Positions 41,397-50,556 of a stretch of 64,000 nucleotides of DNA are shown one piece after another. The notes under the pieces were generated by a model. It ran no database searches. It worked only from the letters and a program-made list of their open reading frames with translations, and was not told the DNA's origin. The first letter of the stretch is position 1; each line of letters starts with the position of its first letter. The stretch is from GWF2-30-66 sp042576225. GTDB lineage: Bacteria; Babelota; Babeliae; Babelales; Vermiphilaceae. The translations under genes and the position numbers were made by a program. The stretch is from contig JBHPCA010000001.1 of the NCBI GenBank assembly GCA_042576225.1, positions 1 to 64,000 of the forward strand, written 5' to 3'.

Positions 41397-42380
41397 ATGA
41401 TGTTGCAAAAAAAAACAAACCCCTTTATTTTCACGCTTTATTTTATATTTATTTTTTATTTGAGTAACTTAACAGCCAAGACAAATGATCTCGGGTGGGA
41501 TCATGAAAACATGTACATAGATTTTGCCACTTCTATGCAAGTAAAAAAATACGCAAAAGCTATTGCCCGAACAAAACAGGTTACCGAAGTTGATGGAATA
41601 CAACTTTACAAACTATTCAAAAGACTTTATGAAAAAAACAACTTAACCCAAGTAAAGCCATCAAAAGATCCTAAAATTCCAAAGATTATACATGTGGTAT
41701 GGATAAATGGCAAAGTAGATGACCCAAGTGTGCCAAAAGAACTTGAAAAATATATTGTCACCTGGAAAGAAAAACATCCTGATTGGAAGTTCAAGCTCTG
41801 GACCGATGCAGATGTGGCAAAAATTACGCTGGACAATCAAGATCTTTATGAGAACGCGGTAAACTTTGGAGTAAAATCAGACATACTAAAATATGAGATT
41901 ATCTATCGATATGGCGGTGTCTATGTGGATACTGACTTTGAGAGCTTAAGGCCACTTGATCACCTGCATCACTGTTATGATTTTTATGTTGGCATACAGC
42001 CATTGGACACACAATATTTACAACTTGGCGCTGCACTGTTTGCAGCTAAACCGGGACATAAATTATTAAAACACGTTATTGAGACCATGAAAGAAAGTTA
42101 TTATTCCCATAAAGGCGCTCCTGCAAAAACAGGACCTATTCATTTTACCAGAGCACTTTTTGATATAGTTGAGAAATTGGACACCATCGACATTGCATTC
42201 CCTGCTTCCTACTTTTATCCTCTTGGCGGGTATGAGAAAATAATAAATAGAAAAAAATGGGAAAAATTGGGGGCATTTGCTATTCACTGGTGGGGAATGA
42301 CCTGGATGCCATTACAATACAGAAGAGGTGATTTTAAAAAGATACAAAATCAAGAATTAATTAAAGATTGGAACAACTGA
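41397..42380 (+). CDS. Exported glycosyltransferase, DXD/GT32-like (1 of 3)
   Basis: A 327-aa GT-A type sugar transferase of the Gly_transf_sug/OCH1-like group. A leader at residues 8-24 (FIFTLYFIFIFYLSNLTA) is followed by IPKIIHVVWINGK (typical entry strand), HPDWKFKLWTD, SDILKYEIIYRYGGVYVDTD and Asp178-Thr-Asp180, the metal- and nucleotide-sugar-binding DXD. LGAALFAAKPGH and TGPIHFT follow. The family includes eukaryotic Golgi enzymes and bacterial toxin-like transferases; donor and acceptor are unknown. RBS AAAGGATA. Its stop overlaps the start of the next gene by 1 nt (TGATG). Confidence 0.82.
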   Translation: MMLQKKTNPFIFTLYFIFIFYLSNLTAKTNDLGWDHENMYIDFATSMQVKKYAKAIARTKQVTEVDGIQLYKLFKRLYEKNNLTQVKPSKDPKIPKIIHVVWINGKVDDPSVPKELEKYIVTWKEKHPDWKFKLWTDADVAKITLDNQDLYENAVNFGVKSDILKYEIIYRYGGVYVDTDFESLRPLDHLHHCYDFYVGIQPLDTQYLQLGAALFAAKPGHKLLKHVIETMKESYYSHKGAPAKTGPIHFTRALFDIVEKLDTIDIAFPASYFYPLGGYEKIINRKKWEKLGAFAIHWWGMTWMPLQYRRGDFKKIQNQELIKDWNN

Positions 42381-43393
42381 TGAAGCGTTATGCTGCTTTT
42401 TTACTTATCACTGTGATAAGTATCCCTAGCTGTTTTAGAGGTAGAACAAACACAGATTCATATAAAAACCCCAACCAATTCAAATCGTTAGCAAAAAAGT
42501 TGTATCTAGATTTTGACAAATCTATGCAAACAACAAGATACAAACATAAAATAAACTCCCAAAACAGATCTCTATTTGATTTTTTTAAGTATCAATATGA
42601 CATAAACAGTCTTGGCAAAATAAATCCCCAACGTATCTGCAAAATACCAAAAGTATTTCATTACATATGGCTTGGGAAAAAATTGCCAGAGCAATACAGG
42701 CCATTCTTAGATACTTGGCTCAAATACCACCCTGAGTGGACATTTGTATTCTGGGTAGATAACCCTAAAAATTACGACCTGGGAAACATACAAGAGCTTG
42801 ATTTTGACGGGTTAAAAAAATATCTAGAAACAAATAAAAAAGGCCAACGCATAGTCATAGACGTAAAAAATATTAATTTTGACAACAGAAAGTTTTTTGA
42901 TAAAACCAGAAACTATGGCCAACGATCAGATATTTTAAAGTGGGAAGTAGTGTATAGATTTGGGGGCGTATACATAGATGTGGATTACGAATGTTTAAAG
43001 CCTCTTGATATGCTCCACCATATGTATGATTTTTACACCGGCATACAACCGCTTGATACCAGTTTCATTCAACTTGGAGCTGCACTGTTTGCCGCACGAG
43101 CAGGCCACCCTATACTAAAACATTGCGTAGAAACAATACATGCTGACTGGCACAATCCACAAATAGTAGTCTCCACGGGACCTCTTCATTTTACAAAATC
43201 ATTTTGTGAAACCCCAATACAAAGCAAGTTTGTTAACGTCGCCTTGCCGGCAAGTTACTTCTACCCTTGTGGTTACGACGAACAAAAACTTCCTAGAAAA
43301 AACTGGATTAAACCAGAATCTTTTGCTGTACACCATTGGGCAGGAAGCTGGTTAAAACCTGAAGGCTGGGATCCCAAAACTACTAACAGTTAA
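42380..43393 (+). CDS. Exported glycosyltransferase, DXD/GT32-like (2 of 3)
   Basis: A 337-aa paralogue of the previous gene. Signal peptide MKRYAAFLLITVISIPSCF. Then IPKVFHYIWLGKKLP, HPEWTFVFWVD, SDILKWEVVYRFGGVYIDVD with DXD at Asp200/Asp202, LGAALFAARAGHP and STGPLHFT. Compared with the other two copies it carries an insert of about 30 residues (NIQELDFDGLKKYLETNKKG) before the DXD region. Its ATG overlaps the previous stop, so the pair is translationally coupled. Tyr/Trp-rich C-terminus (HHWAGSWLKPEGW) as in the sister genes. Substrates unknown. Confidence 0.82.
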   Translation: MKRYAAFLLITVISIPSCFRGRTNTDSYKNPNQFKSLAKKLYLDFDKSMQTTRYKHKINSQNRSLFDFFKYQYDINSLGKINPQRICKIPKVFHYIWLGKKLPEQYRPFLDTWLKYHPEWTFVFWVDNPKNYDLGNIQELDFDGLKKYLETNKKGQRIVIDVKNINFDNRKFFDKTRNYGQRSDILKWEVVYRFGGVYIDVDYECLKPLDMLHHMYDFYTGIQPLDTSFIQLGAALFAARAGHPILKHCVETIHADWHNPQIVVSTGPLHFTKSFCETPIQSKFVNVALPASYFYPCGYDEQKLPRKNWIKPESFAVHHWAGSWLKPEGWDPKTTNS

Positions 43394-43430
43394 CAAAAGA
43401 ATTTTTAAAACTTAAAACAAGAGGTAAGTA

Positions 43431-45116
43431 ATGACGCGCAATACATTTACAAAATCCATAATTCTATTTTTCTTGAGTTTCTCTTTTTTACACGCACATA
43501 CAGAAGAAAAAAGTCACATAAAATACAACTATCCAGAAAAACCAATGGTCATAGAAATACCTTCCTACAACAATAAAGATTGGTATAAGCGAAATTTGGA
43601 CTCAGTTTTTAATCAAAATTATACAAATTATAGAATAATCTACACAAACGATGCCTCAACTGATGGAACCGGAGATCTGGTAGAACAATATATAAAAGAG
43701 CGTGGGCAAGAACATAGAGTGACCATCATACACAATAAAGAAAATAGGGGCGCAATGGCAAACCATTATACAGCTGCTCATATGTGCAAAGATTATGAAA
43801 TTATATTACACCTTGATGGGGATGACTGGTTCAAACATGAAAATGTACTGCAAATCGTAAACAAAGCATATAACGAAAAAAATATATGGCTCACATATGG
43901 GCAATTTGAAAGACTATATTACAAACGTGCTGAAAAAACTACCAACACAAAACTCGGTACATGCGACACAGTCTCAAAAAAAGTAATCTTACATAATGCA
44001 TATAGACAAATACAATGGATAACATCATCATTGCGAACATTTTACGCAGGACTGTTCAAGCACATAAAACTCAAAGATTTACTATGCGATGGCACATTTT
44101 ATAATGCCACATGCGATCTCGGCCTCATGTACCCTATGGTAGAAATGACCGGTGGCAAATTCTCATTCATAGAAGAAGTTTTATATGTTTATAATAAGTT
44201 AACCAATCTGAGCGACAACAAATTGAGAGTTTTAAGACAGGTATACCTTAAACATTTTATACGCTCACAAAAGAGCTATGAACCGTTACAAATAGACAAA
44301 CCGATTCCATCACGCAATATCCCACAACATGCTCACACAGACCTAATAATAATCTCAGAAGGCAACCCTGCATATCTGTATGCAATGATCGAATCTGTGC
44401 GATGCTACACAAACGCAATAGACAAAATCTATGTCTTAAAAGACCCTTGTCATGGCACATACAGGGATCTTTATGAACAAGTAAAAAAAGATTATCCTAA
44501 AGTTGAACTAATAAAAGTAAACCCTACCAACTTCAAGAGCATGCTCGAATCAATACTTGAACTTACACACAATAAACACATATTACTTGCTCAAGGCAAC
44601 TGTATACTCAAAGACTTTGTTGACATAAGCATGTGCATAGAACTTCTTGAGAGCACCTATGCCCATGGGTTTTATCTTTCTCTTGGGGAAAATATACAAG
44701 AGAACACAAAATTAGTTAAAACACAAAATATACCAGTGCACACAGAACTTCAAGATGGGATCTTTTTCTGGCAATTTGCATACGGGCAGCAAGAATGGAA
44801 GAAACCTTTCGCTCTCTCTATGGCTCTGTACAGAAAAAAAGATATTCTCAGTTTAATTACGCCAATACACTACACATGCTCTCAAGACTTATGTAACGCA
44901 TGGCATTACCAAGGTTTTGATTTGCGCAATATTGGCCTATTTTTTAAAGAATCAAAAGCTTTGGCTCTCGAAGCAAAAAAAGAAACCATACTGGAGAAAT
45001 TACGAGCTCACATGAAAATAAACATTGCGCCGCTATTTTTGCTGCAAAATAAATCTTCAACAGAACATATAAACCTAGAATTTCAAAGTCACAATTTGGG
45101 AAACATAAGTTTTTGA
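43431..45116 (+). CDS. Exported two-domain glycosyltransferase (GT2 + unnamed C-terminal domain)
   Basis: A 561-aa protein. Signal peptide at 1-24 (FFLSFSFLHAHT). Residues 35-290 are a GT2 (GT-A) domain: IEIPSYNNKDW, YTNDASTDGTGDL, NRGAMANHY, and DGDDW at 129-133 (metal and sugar-nucleotide site). Residues about 305-530 form a second domain starting DLIIISEGNPAYLYAMIESV and including ILLAQGNCILKDF and GFYLSLGENIQEN. That second domain also occurs in the next gene and stands alone at 47918-48853. RBS AAGAGG. It heads a run of GT2 genes extending to 51.4 kb. Donor unknown. Confidence 0.82.
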   Translation: MTRNTFTKSIILFFLSFSFLHAHTEEKSHIKYNYPEKPMVIEIPSYNNKDWYKRNLDSVFNQNYTNYRIIYTNDASTDGTGDLVEQYIKERGQEHRVTIIHNKENRGAMANHYTAAHMCKDYEIILHLDGDDWFKHENVLQIVNKAYNEKNIWLTYGQFERLYYKRAEKTTNTKLGTCDTVSKKVILHNAYRQIQWITSSLRTFYAGLFKHIKLKDLLCDGTFYNATCDLGLMYPMVEMTGGKFSFIEEVLYVYNKLTNLSDNKLRVLRQVYLKHFIRSQKSYEPLQIDKPIPSRNIPQHAHTDLIIISEGNPAYLYAMIESVRCYTNAIDKIYVLKDPCHGTYRDLYEQVKKDYPKVELIKVNPTNFKSMLESILELTHNKHILLAQGNCILKDFVDISMCIELLESTYAHGFYLSLGENIQENTKLVKTQNIPVHTELQDGIFFWQFAYGQQEWKKPFALSMALYRKKDILSLITPIHYTCSQDLCNAWHYQGFDLRNIGLFFKESKALALEAKKETILEKLRAHMKINIAPLFLLQNKSSTEHINLEFQSHNLGNISF

Positions 45117-45172
45117 ACCACTGCATTTTTGAAATATAAAATATAACGCAACTTTTTTACCGGAGATAGCCT

Positions 45173-46849
45173 ATGAAGCTCACAAAAAAACTAACCTTGG
45201 CAAGCATAGCTCTTTTGTCTTTCACTCTCTCGTACGCTTTAAGTATTGCTCACCCAGCCCTCACTCAGACAGGTGAAAAACGGGAACGAGAAATAGTCGT
45301 CATCATACCCTCTTACAATAATAAAGACTGGTACGAAAAAAACTTAAACTCTGTGTTCATGCAAAAATACGAGAATTACAAAGTTATTTACATAAATGAC
45401 AAGTCACCAGATGGCACCGGAAAGTTGGTACAAGACTACATAAGAAAAATAAAACAGGAGCATAGATTTACCCTGATAAATAACCCAAAAAACACCGGGG
45501 CACTGGCCAATATTTACAAAGCAGTACACACCTGTGATGATAACACTATTATCGTAACCATCGACGGAGATGACTGGCTCAAAGATGAATATGTATTTCA
45601 AAAAATAAATGAAACCTATCAAGACCCAAATATCTGGATGACATACGGCCAATATCAAGAACTACACTACAGCAAAAAACACAATAAATACTTCACAAAA
45701 AAAGGACACTGCGGACAAATAAAACCAAATATAATACGCGCACATGCATATAGAGAAGACCGATGGATAACATCCCACCTTCGTACTTTCTACGCAGGCC
45801 TTTTTAAACAGATAAAACTACAAGATTTCTTGGAAGACAGCCAATTCTACCAGGTAACATGGGATATGGCATTTATGATGCCAATGCTTGAGATGGCCAA
45901 GGGCAAATTCAAATTCATTGACGATGTTTTGTACGTCTACAATTGCGTCACCCCAATTAATGATTTTAAAACAAAACTTATAAAACAACTTCACCTGGAA
46001 CATGTGATACGGGCAAAAGAAAAATATAAACCAACAAAAACACCACTAAAAAAATATACTCAAGATGCAAGAGCTGATATTATTATCATCTCACAAAATT
46101 CTCCTACACATCTGCAGGCAACACTGGAATCAATAGAATTCTATGTCTCAGGCGAAAAAAATATATATGTGCTTTACGAAGAAAAAAACAATCAAGTGAA
46201 CCAAGATATTCAGCAAGATATTCATCAAAATATTCAGACGGTAGCCAACGATTTTAACTACGTAACGTTTGTCCCACATAACAATCTCAAAATCTCACTA
46301 CAAGAGATTCTGAGCACCTGCGATAGCACATACATACTTATTGCAAAAGACAATATTATCGTAAAAGATTTTGTTAATTTAAAAAAGTGTAGCCAACTTT
46401 TGGATCAAACATATGCATATGGCTTTTATTTTTCACTCGGCAAAAACATTCAAGAAAATAGCGCGCTTGCAAGAAAACAACATATTGCCCCCCATACAGA
46501 AATAAAATACGGGGTGTATGCATGGCAATTTAAGGATGGAGAGCATGACTGGAAAATGCCAAATAATCTGTTAATGACCATGTACAAAAAAGAAACTATT
46601 TTAAAAACTCTGAAAAATATAGAATATCAAACTTGCCAAGATCTAGAAACACGTATAAACAAGCAAAATTTTGATGCAAACCAGGTAGGCCTATTTTTTG
46701 AAAACTCAAAAGTTATTGCCATTGCGCCAGATAAACCAGACGGAGCAGATGGGATGAAAATAGATATATTGCCATTATTTTTATCAAAAAATAGTTCAAT
46801 TTTATTAAAAACTGGTTTATCTTTTTGTGAAAGAGAAGATTTAGATTAA
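45173..46849 (+). CDS. Exported two-domain glycosyltransferase (GT2 + unnamed C-terminal domain)
   Basis: A 558-aa paralogue of the previous gene, with the same order of domains. Signal peptide (LASIALLSFTLSYALS), GT2 domain with IIPSYNNKDW, INDKSPDGTGKLV, TGALANIY, DGDDW at 131-135, YGQYQELHYS and HLRTFYAGLFKQI. From about residue 300 the second domain: DIIIISQNSPTHLQATLESIEFY, ILIAKDNIIVKDF, GFYFSLGKNIQEN, and a WQF-DGEHDWKMPNNLLMTMY block. A polyglutamine-like stretch (QQDIHQNIQ) is inserted. RBS CCGGAG. A long hairpin follows its stop. Confidence 0.82.
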   Translation: MKLTKKLTLASIALLSFTLSYALSIAHPALTQTGEKREREIVVIIPSYNNKDWYEKNLNSVFMQKYENYKVIYINDKSPDGTGKLVQDYIRKIKQEHRFTLINNPKNTGALANIYKAVHTCDDNTIIVTIDGDDWLKDEYVFQKINETYQDPNIWMTYGQYQELHYSKKHNKYFTKKGHCGQIKPNIIRAHAYREDRWITSHLRTFYAGLFKQIKLQDFLEDSQFYQVTWDMAFMMPMLEMAKGKFKFIDDVLYVYNCVTPINDFKTKLIKQLHLEHVIRAKEKYKPTKTPLKKYTQDARADIIIISQNSPTHLQATLESIEFYVSGEKNIYVLYEEKNNQVNQDIQQDIHQNIQTVANDFNYVTFVPHNNLKISLQEILSTCDSTYILIAKDNIIVKDFVNLKKCSQLLDQTYAYGFYFSLGKNIQENSALARKQHIAPHTEIKYGVYAWQFKDGEHDWKMPNNLLMTMYKKETILKTLKNIEYQTCQDLETRINKQNFDANQVGLFFENSKVIAIAPDKPDGADGMKIDILPLFLSKNSSILLKTGLSFCEREDLD

Positions 46850-46853
46850 AAAA

Positions 46854-46912
46854 TTTAGGCAACAGCTTATGTAGTATGTTGATGCTGCTCCAAAACCACG
46901 CTGTTGCCTAAA
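46854..46912 (+). terminator. Strong stem-loop after the second two-domain glycosyltransferase
   Basis: TTTAGGCAACAGC (46854-46866) pairs perfectly with GCTGTTGCCTAAA (46900-46912) across a 33-nt loop, just past the stop at 46849. Adjacent A-runs upstream suit bidirectional use. Likely terminator or mRNA 3' stabiliser. Confidence 0.6.
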
Positions 46913-47016
46913 ATTATTGGCCAAAATTATTTGATTGACTTTTTAACCCCATGCGATATGTTTATCGCAGAAAAAATTTATAATCAAAAAAGACAGGAAA
47001 GAGTAAGGAAAGAGCA

Positions 47017-47892
47017 ATGAAGAAAAGAGATTTTTTTAGTAAAAAAATCAAAAAAAGCGGAGTACTACTAGCATTTGTAGCGATAATGGCCTTCTCATTA
47101 ACGTATCTCAAGAGCTATAGAAAATCTAGAGCATCTAATAAAAACAAACATATTGTTGTCATAATTCCCTCTTACAATAATATGAAATGGTATGAAAAAA
47201 ACTTATCAATGCTTGCAGCTCAGGAAAAAACATATAAAAACTGGAAAGCGATTTACATTGATGATTGCTCAAAAGATGACACTGGCCAAGCAGTAGAGCA
47301 TTACATAAAAAAACATAATCTCGAGCACAAAATTAAGCTCATCAAAAACACTGTTAATAAAGGCGCCATGTACAACCTGTACCATGCAATACATTCGTGC
47401 AAAAATGGCGACATAGTCGTCACTCTCGATGGCGATGATTGGTTCAAAGACGAACATGTACTTTCTTACATCAACCAAGTATACCAAGATAAAAATGTCT
47501 GGATGACATACGGCCAATATGAGATATACCCATCAGGCAAAACAGGACACTGCCAAAAAATCCCTGATGTAATAACATCACAAAATGCATTTAGAAAGTT
47601 CAGGTGGCTCTCTTCGCACTTGCGCACATTCTATGCAGGATTATTTAAAAAAATCGCAAAAAAAGACCTGCTTTATGAAAATAAATTTTATGCTATGACA
47701 TGGGATATGGCAATGATGTTTCCAATGCTTGAAATGGCCGGCAAACACGCTGTTTCCATAGACAAAGTATTGTACGTGTACAATCAAGAAAACCCAATTA
47801 ACGACTGGAAAAAAGATTTAAAACTGGTACTGCACTTGGAAAAACAAATTAGAGGAAAAGAAAAATATAACAAAATACACGCTATAACATAA
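47017..47892 (+). CDS. Exported GT2 glycosyltransferase
   Basis: A 291-aa GT2 protein with an N-terminal signal anchor at residues 14-33 (SGVLLAFVAIMAFSLTYL). It has IIPSYNNMKW, IDDCSKDDTGQAV, NKGAMYNLYH, DGDDW at 138-142, YGQYEIYPSGKTGHC, HLRTFYAGLFKKI and TWDMAMMFPMLEMA. It ends where the two-domain paralogues continue into their second domain; that domain is encoded by the following gene, 25 nt away. RBS AAGGAAAG. Donor and acceptor unknown. Confidence 0.82.
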   Translation: MKKRDFFSKKIKKSGVLLAFVAIMAFSLTYLKSYRKSRASNKNKHIVVIIPSYNNMKWYEKNLSMLAAQEKTYKNWKAIYIDDCSKDDTGQAVEHYIKKHNLEHKIKLIKNTVNKGAMYNLYHAIHSCKNGDIVVTLDGDDWFKDEHVLSYINQVYQDKNVWMTYGQYEIYPSGKTGHCQKIPDVITSQNAFRKFRWLSSHLRTFYAGLFKKIAKKDLLYENKFYAMTWDMAMMFPMLEMAGKHAVSIDKVLYVYNQENPINDWKKDLKLVLHLEKQIRGKEKYNKIHAIT

Positions 47893-47917
47893 TTACTAAA
47901 TTACTAAAGGACGAGTA

Positions 47918-48853
47918 ATGCAAGCAAAAACAAATACTTTCACAAAGCATAAATTTATACACAAACTTACAAAACTATCTATACTCTTTTTAACATTCAT
48001 TTTCGCTAGTATAAAATCTGAAAAAGCTGATCTGGTAGCATTTTCTTTTAACCGACCGATACAACTGTATGCGCTGCTTGAATCACTCGACACATATGTT
48101 ACAGGCCTTGAGCAAGTACACATCATCTATAGATCAACTAACGAGAATTACGAACAAGCATACCAAGAAGTTATCGAGCAATTCCCTTACGTAATATTTC
48201 ACAAACAAGGAGCTAACCCCAAAAAAGACTTTAAACCGTTAACACTACACGCATCTTTTGACTCACCTTGCGCATATATACTCTTTGCTGTAGATGACAT
48301 AATCGTTAAAGACTTTATCAACATAGAAAATGACATAGAGCTACTCAAAGAAACAAACGCATATGGGTTTTACTATAGACTTGGCCTCAATATAAACTGG
48401 AATTATCCATATAATAGAGCAAACAAAGTTTCAAAAATAGAAAAGATAAACGATGATGTACATCAATGGCACCTTAAAAATGGAACCTACGATTGGGGAT
48501 ACCCAAACACAGTAGATATGACCATGTACAAAAAAAGCGATATTCAAAACGACCTAAAAAGAATGCACTACCACGCCCCAAACCCACTTGAGGGTAACTG
48601 GGCCCGCCTAGGAAACAAAATTAGAAAATCAGGCAAAACAGGCCTATGCCACGAAAAATCAAAAATTGTAAACTTGCCACTCAATAGAGTGCAAAACGTT
48701 TATCAAAATAGACATATGAACACGTTAGGAGCAGAAGAACTACTGGAAAAATTTAACCAAGGCCTAAAAATAGATATCACACTGTTATACCAAATAAAAA
48801 ACAGATCAGCACATATGGACTATGTGCCACAGTTTATTGAAAGAGTATATTAA
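47918..48853 (+). CDS. Stand-alone copy of the second domain of the two-domain glycosyltransferases
   Basis: A 311-aa protein with a leader at about 20-36 (LSILFLTFIFASIKS). It matches the C-terminal halves of the genes at 43431 and 45173: LVAFSFNRPIQLYALLESLDTYV, ILFAVDDIIVKDF, YGFYYRLGLNI, HQWHLKNGTYDWGYPN and VDMTMYKKSDI. The VDD in ILFAVDD could serve as a DXD-like site, suggesting this domain is itself a GT-A type transferase, but this is unproven. RBS AAAGGACGAG. Together with the preceding gene it forms a split version of the fused enzyme. Confidence 0.7.
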   Translation: MQAKTNTFTKHKFIHKLTKLSILFLTFIFASIKSEKADLVAFSFNRPIQLYALLESLDTYVTGLEQVHIIYRSTNENYEQAYQEVIEQFPYVIFHKQGANPKKDFKPLTLHASFDSPCAYILFAVDDIIVKDFINIENDIELLKETNAYGFYYRLGLNINWNYPYNRANKVSKIEKINDDVHQWHLKNGTYDWGYPNTVDMTMYKKSDIQNDLKRMHYHAPNPLEGNWARLGNKIRKSGKTGLCHEKSKIVNLPLNRVQNVYQNRHMNTLGAEELLEKFNQGLKIDITLLYQIKNRSAHMDYVPQFIERVY

Positions 48854-48878
48854 AAGATAAAAATATCAGGAGAAGTAT

Positions 48879-49751
48879 ATGCATGCAAAAAAATTATTTT
48901 GCCTTTCTATTTTAACACTATTACTCACCCCCCTATTTTCACAAGCCATGAAAACAGATAAACCAAATCCAGAGCCAACAAAACCCACACACACTGAGAA
49001 ACATATAGTCGTCGTTGCCGCAAGTTATAACAATAAAGATTGGTACAAAAAACATATAGACTCTTTTGCCTCTCAAGATTACCCAAATAAAACCATGATT
49101 TATGTAGATGACCTCTCACCAGACAAAACAGGAGACCTAGTAGAACAATACATACAAGAAAAAAATTTAGAAGATTGCATAATATTAATAAAAAACGAAA
49201 CACGAAAAGGCGCACTCGCCAACCAATACTATGCAATACATCCATGCAAAGATGACGATATAATAATTATCTTAGATGGCGATGATTGGTTCGCTGACAA
49301 CCAAGTACTTTCATATATTAATAAAGTATACCAAGATCCCAATATATGGTTAACATATGGGCAATTTAAACATTTATCAAACGGCAAACGAGGCTTTTGT
49401 TCCCCTATGCCAAAAAGAGTTGTAAAAAATAACGACTTTCGAAAACACCCCCACATCCCATCACATCTTCGCACATTCTACGCAGGACTATTCCAAAAAA
49501 TAAAAATCGAAGATCTAATGTTTGAAGGTGATTTTTTGAAAATGACCGGCGACATAGCGGCTATGTTTCCAATGATTGAGATGGCAAGCAAGGGTCACTT
49601 TAAATTTATCCCAAAAATTCTTCTCATTTACAACGACCTTAATTCTCTTAATGACCACAAAGTCTCAAAAGGCCTACAAAGAAGATTAGATTTACTTATA
49701 CGATCAAGACCAAAATATAAGCCAATTGAAAGCCCGTTTACAAACCAATAA
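48879..49751 (+). CDS. Exported GT2 glycosyltransferase
   Basis: A 290-aa GT2 protein. Signal peptide (LFCLSILTLLLTPLFSQA, Ala-X-Ala-type end), then VAASYNNKDW, VDDLSPDKTGDLV, KGALANQYY, DGDDW at 133-137, YGQFKHLSNGKRGFC, HLRTFYAGLFQKI and MFPMIEMASKGHFKFI. RBS AGGAGAAG. It differs from the others mainly at the acceptor-side loop after the DGDDW strand, which suggests a different acceptor. The GT6 gene follows 16 nt later. Confidence 0.82.
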   Translation: MHAKKLFCLSILTLLLTPLFSQAMKTDKPNPEPTKPTHTEKHIVVVAASYNNKDWYKKHIDSFASQDYPNKTMIYVDDLSPDKTGDLVEQYIQEKNLEDCIILIKNETRKGALANQYYAIHPCKDDDIIIILDGDDWFADNQVLSYINKVYQDPNIWLTYGQFKHLSNGKRGFCSPMPKRVVKNNDFRKHPHIPSHLRTFYAGLFQKIKIEDLMFEGDFLKMTGDIAAMFPMIEMASKGHFKFIPKILLIYNDLNSLNDHKVSKGLQRRLDLLIRSRPKYKPIESPFTNQ

Positions 49752-49767
49752 CAAATTAGGAAAAAAA

Positions 49768-50541
49768 ATGTTCTCAAAAGCCAAACTATTACCCCTCGCA
49801 CTTATCTTACTCTTTGGCGCATGCCAATATACTCATGCACAAACTCAAGAAAAAACTCCTCAAAAAAGATACAAAGTCGGACTTTTAATCGTAGCCACCG
49901 GCAAATACATACAGTTTGTAGAACCACTAGTAAAATCTGCTGATATACACTTTTTACCAAACCATGACGTCACCTATTTTGTATTCACCAACAAAGAAAT
50001 ACCCAAACATGATAATATAATCAAAATACACCAAGACAGATTAGGCTGGCCATATGACACCATGATGCGCTATGAAATGTACTACAATGCAAAAGAGTTG
50101 CTTGAAAACATGGATTACCTGTTTGCCTGTGATGCAGACATGCTTTTTGTCGACACCGTTAGCGATGAAATCTTGGGGGAACAGGTGGGCACCATACACC
50201 CTGGATTTTACAACAAAAAAGGGACCTATGAAACAAGAAAAAGTTCAACCGCTTGCGTCAAGCCCAATGAAGCAAAACATTATTTTGCAGGCGGCTTTAA
50301 TGGTGGTTCAAGTAAAGAGTTTCTAAAAAGATCAAAAAAAATGTCCGAAAATATATACAAAGATTTAGAAGAAAACATAGTTGCTGTTTGGCATGATGAA
50401 AGCCACCTCAACAGATATTTCATAGATAATCCACCAACGGTTATACTCACCCCCTCCTATTGCTACCCAGAACGCTGGAAATTGCCGTTTCATAAGAGAT
50501 TATTGGCACTAGACAAAAACCATAGTCAAATGCGTAAATAA
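49768..50541 (+). CDS. Exported GT6-family glycosyltransferase (ABO/alpha-1,3-galactosyltransferase-like)
   Basis: A 257-aa retaining transferase of the histo-blood-group family. The start at 49768 (TTAGGA upstream) gives signal peptide LLPLALILLFGACQYTHA. Family marks: TYFVFTN, Asp122-Ala-Asp124 in CDADMLFVD, YFAGGFNGG in place of the usual AxxGG, the diagnostic HDESHLNRYF at 209-218 and TPSYCYPE. The family moves Gal or GalNAc from UDP-sugars onto fucosylated or lactosyl acceptors. Characterised bacterial GT6 enzymes have NXN at the metal site; this one keeps DXD as vertebrate enzymes do. The GDP-fucose genes of the window could help build its acceptor. Confidence 0.87.
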   Translation: MFSKAKLLPLALILLFGACQYTHAQTQEKTPQKRYKVGLLIVATGKYIQFVEPLVKSADIHFLPNHDVTYFVFTNKEIPKHDNIIKIHQDRLGWPYDTMMRYEMYYNAKELLENMDYLFACDADMLFVDTVSDEILGEQVGTIHPGFYNKKGTYETRKSSTACVKPNEAKHYFAGGFNGGSSKEFLKRSKKMSENIYKDLEENIVAVWHDESHLNRYFIDNPPTVILTPSYCYPERWKLPFHKRLLALDKNHSQMRK

Positions 50542-50556
50542 AACACAGGAGAAAAA

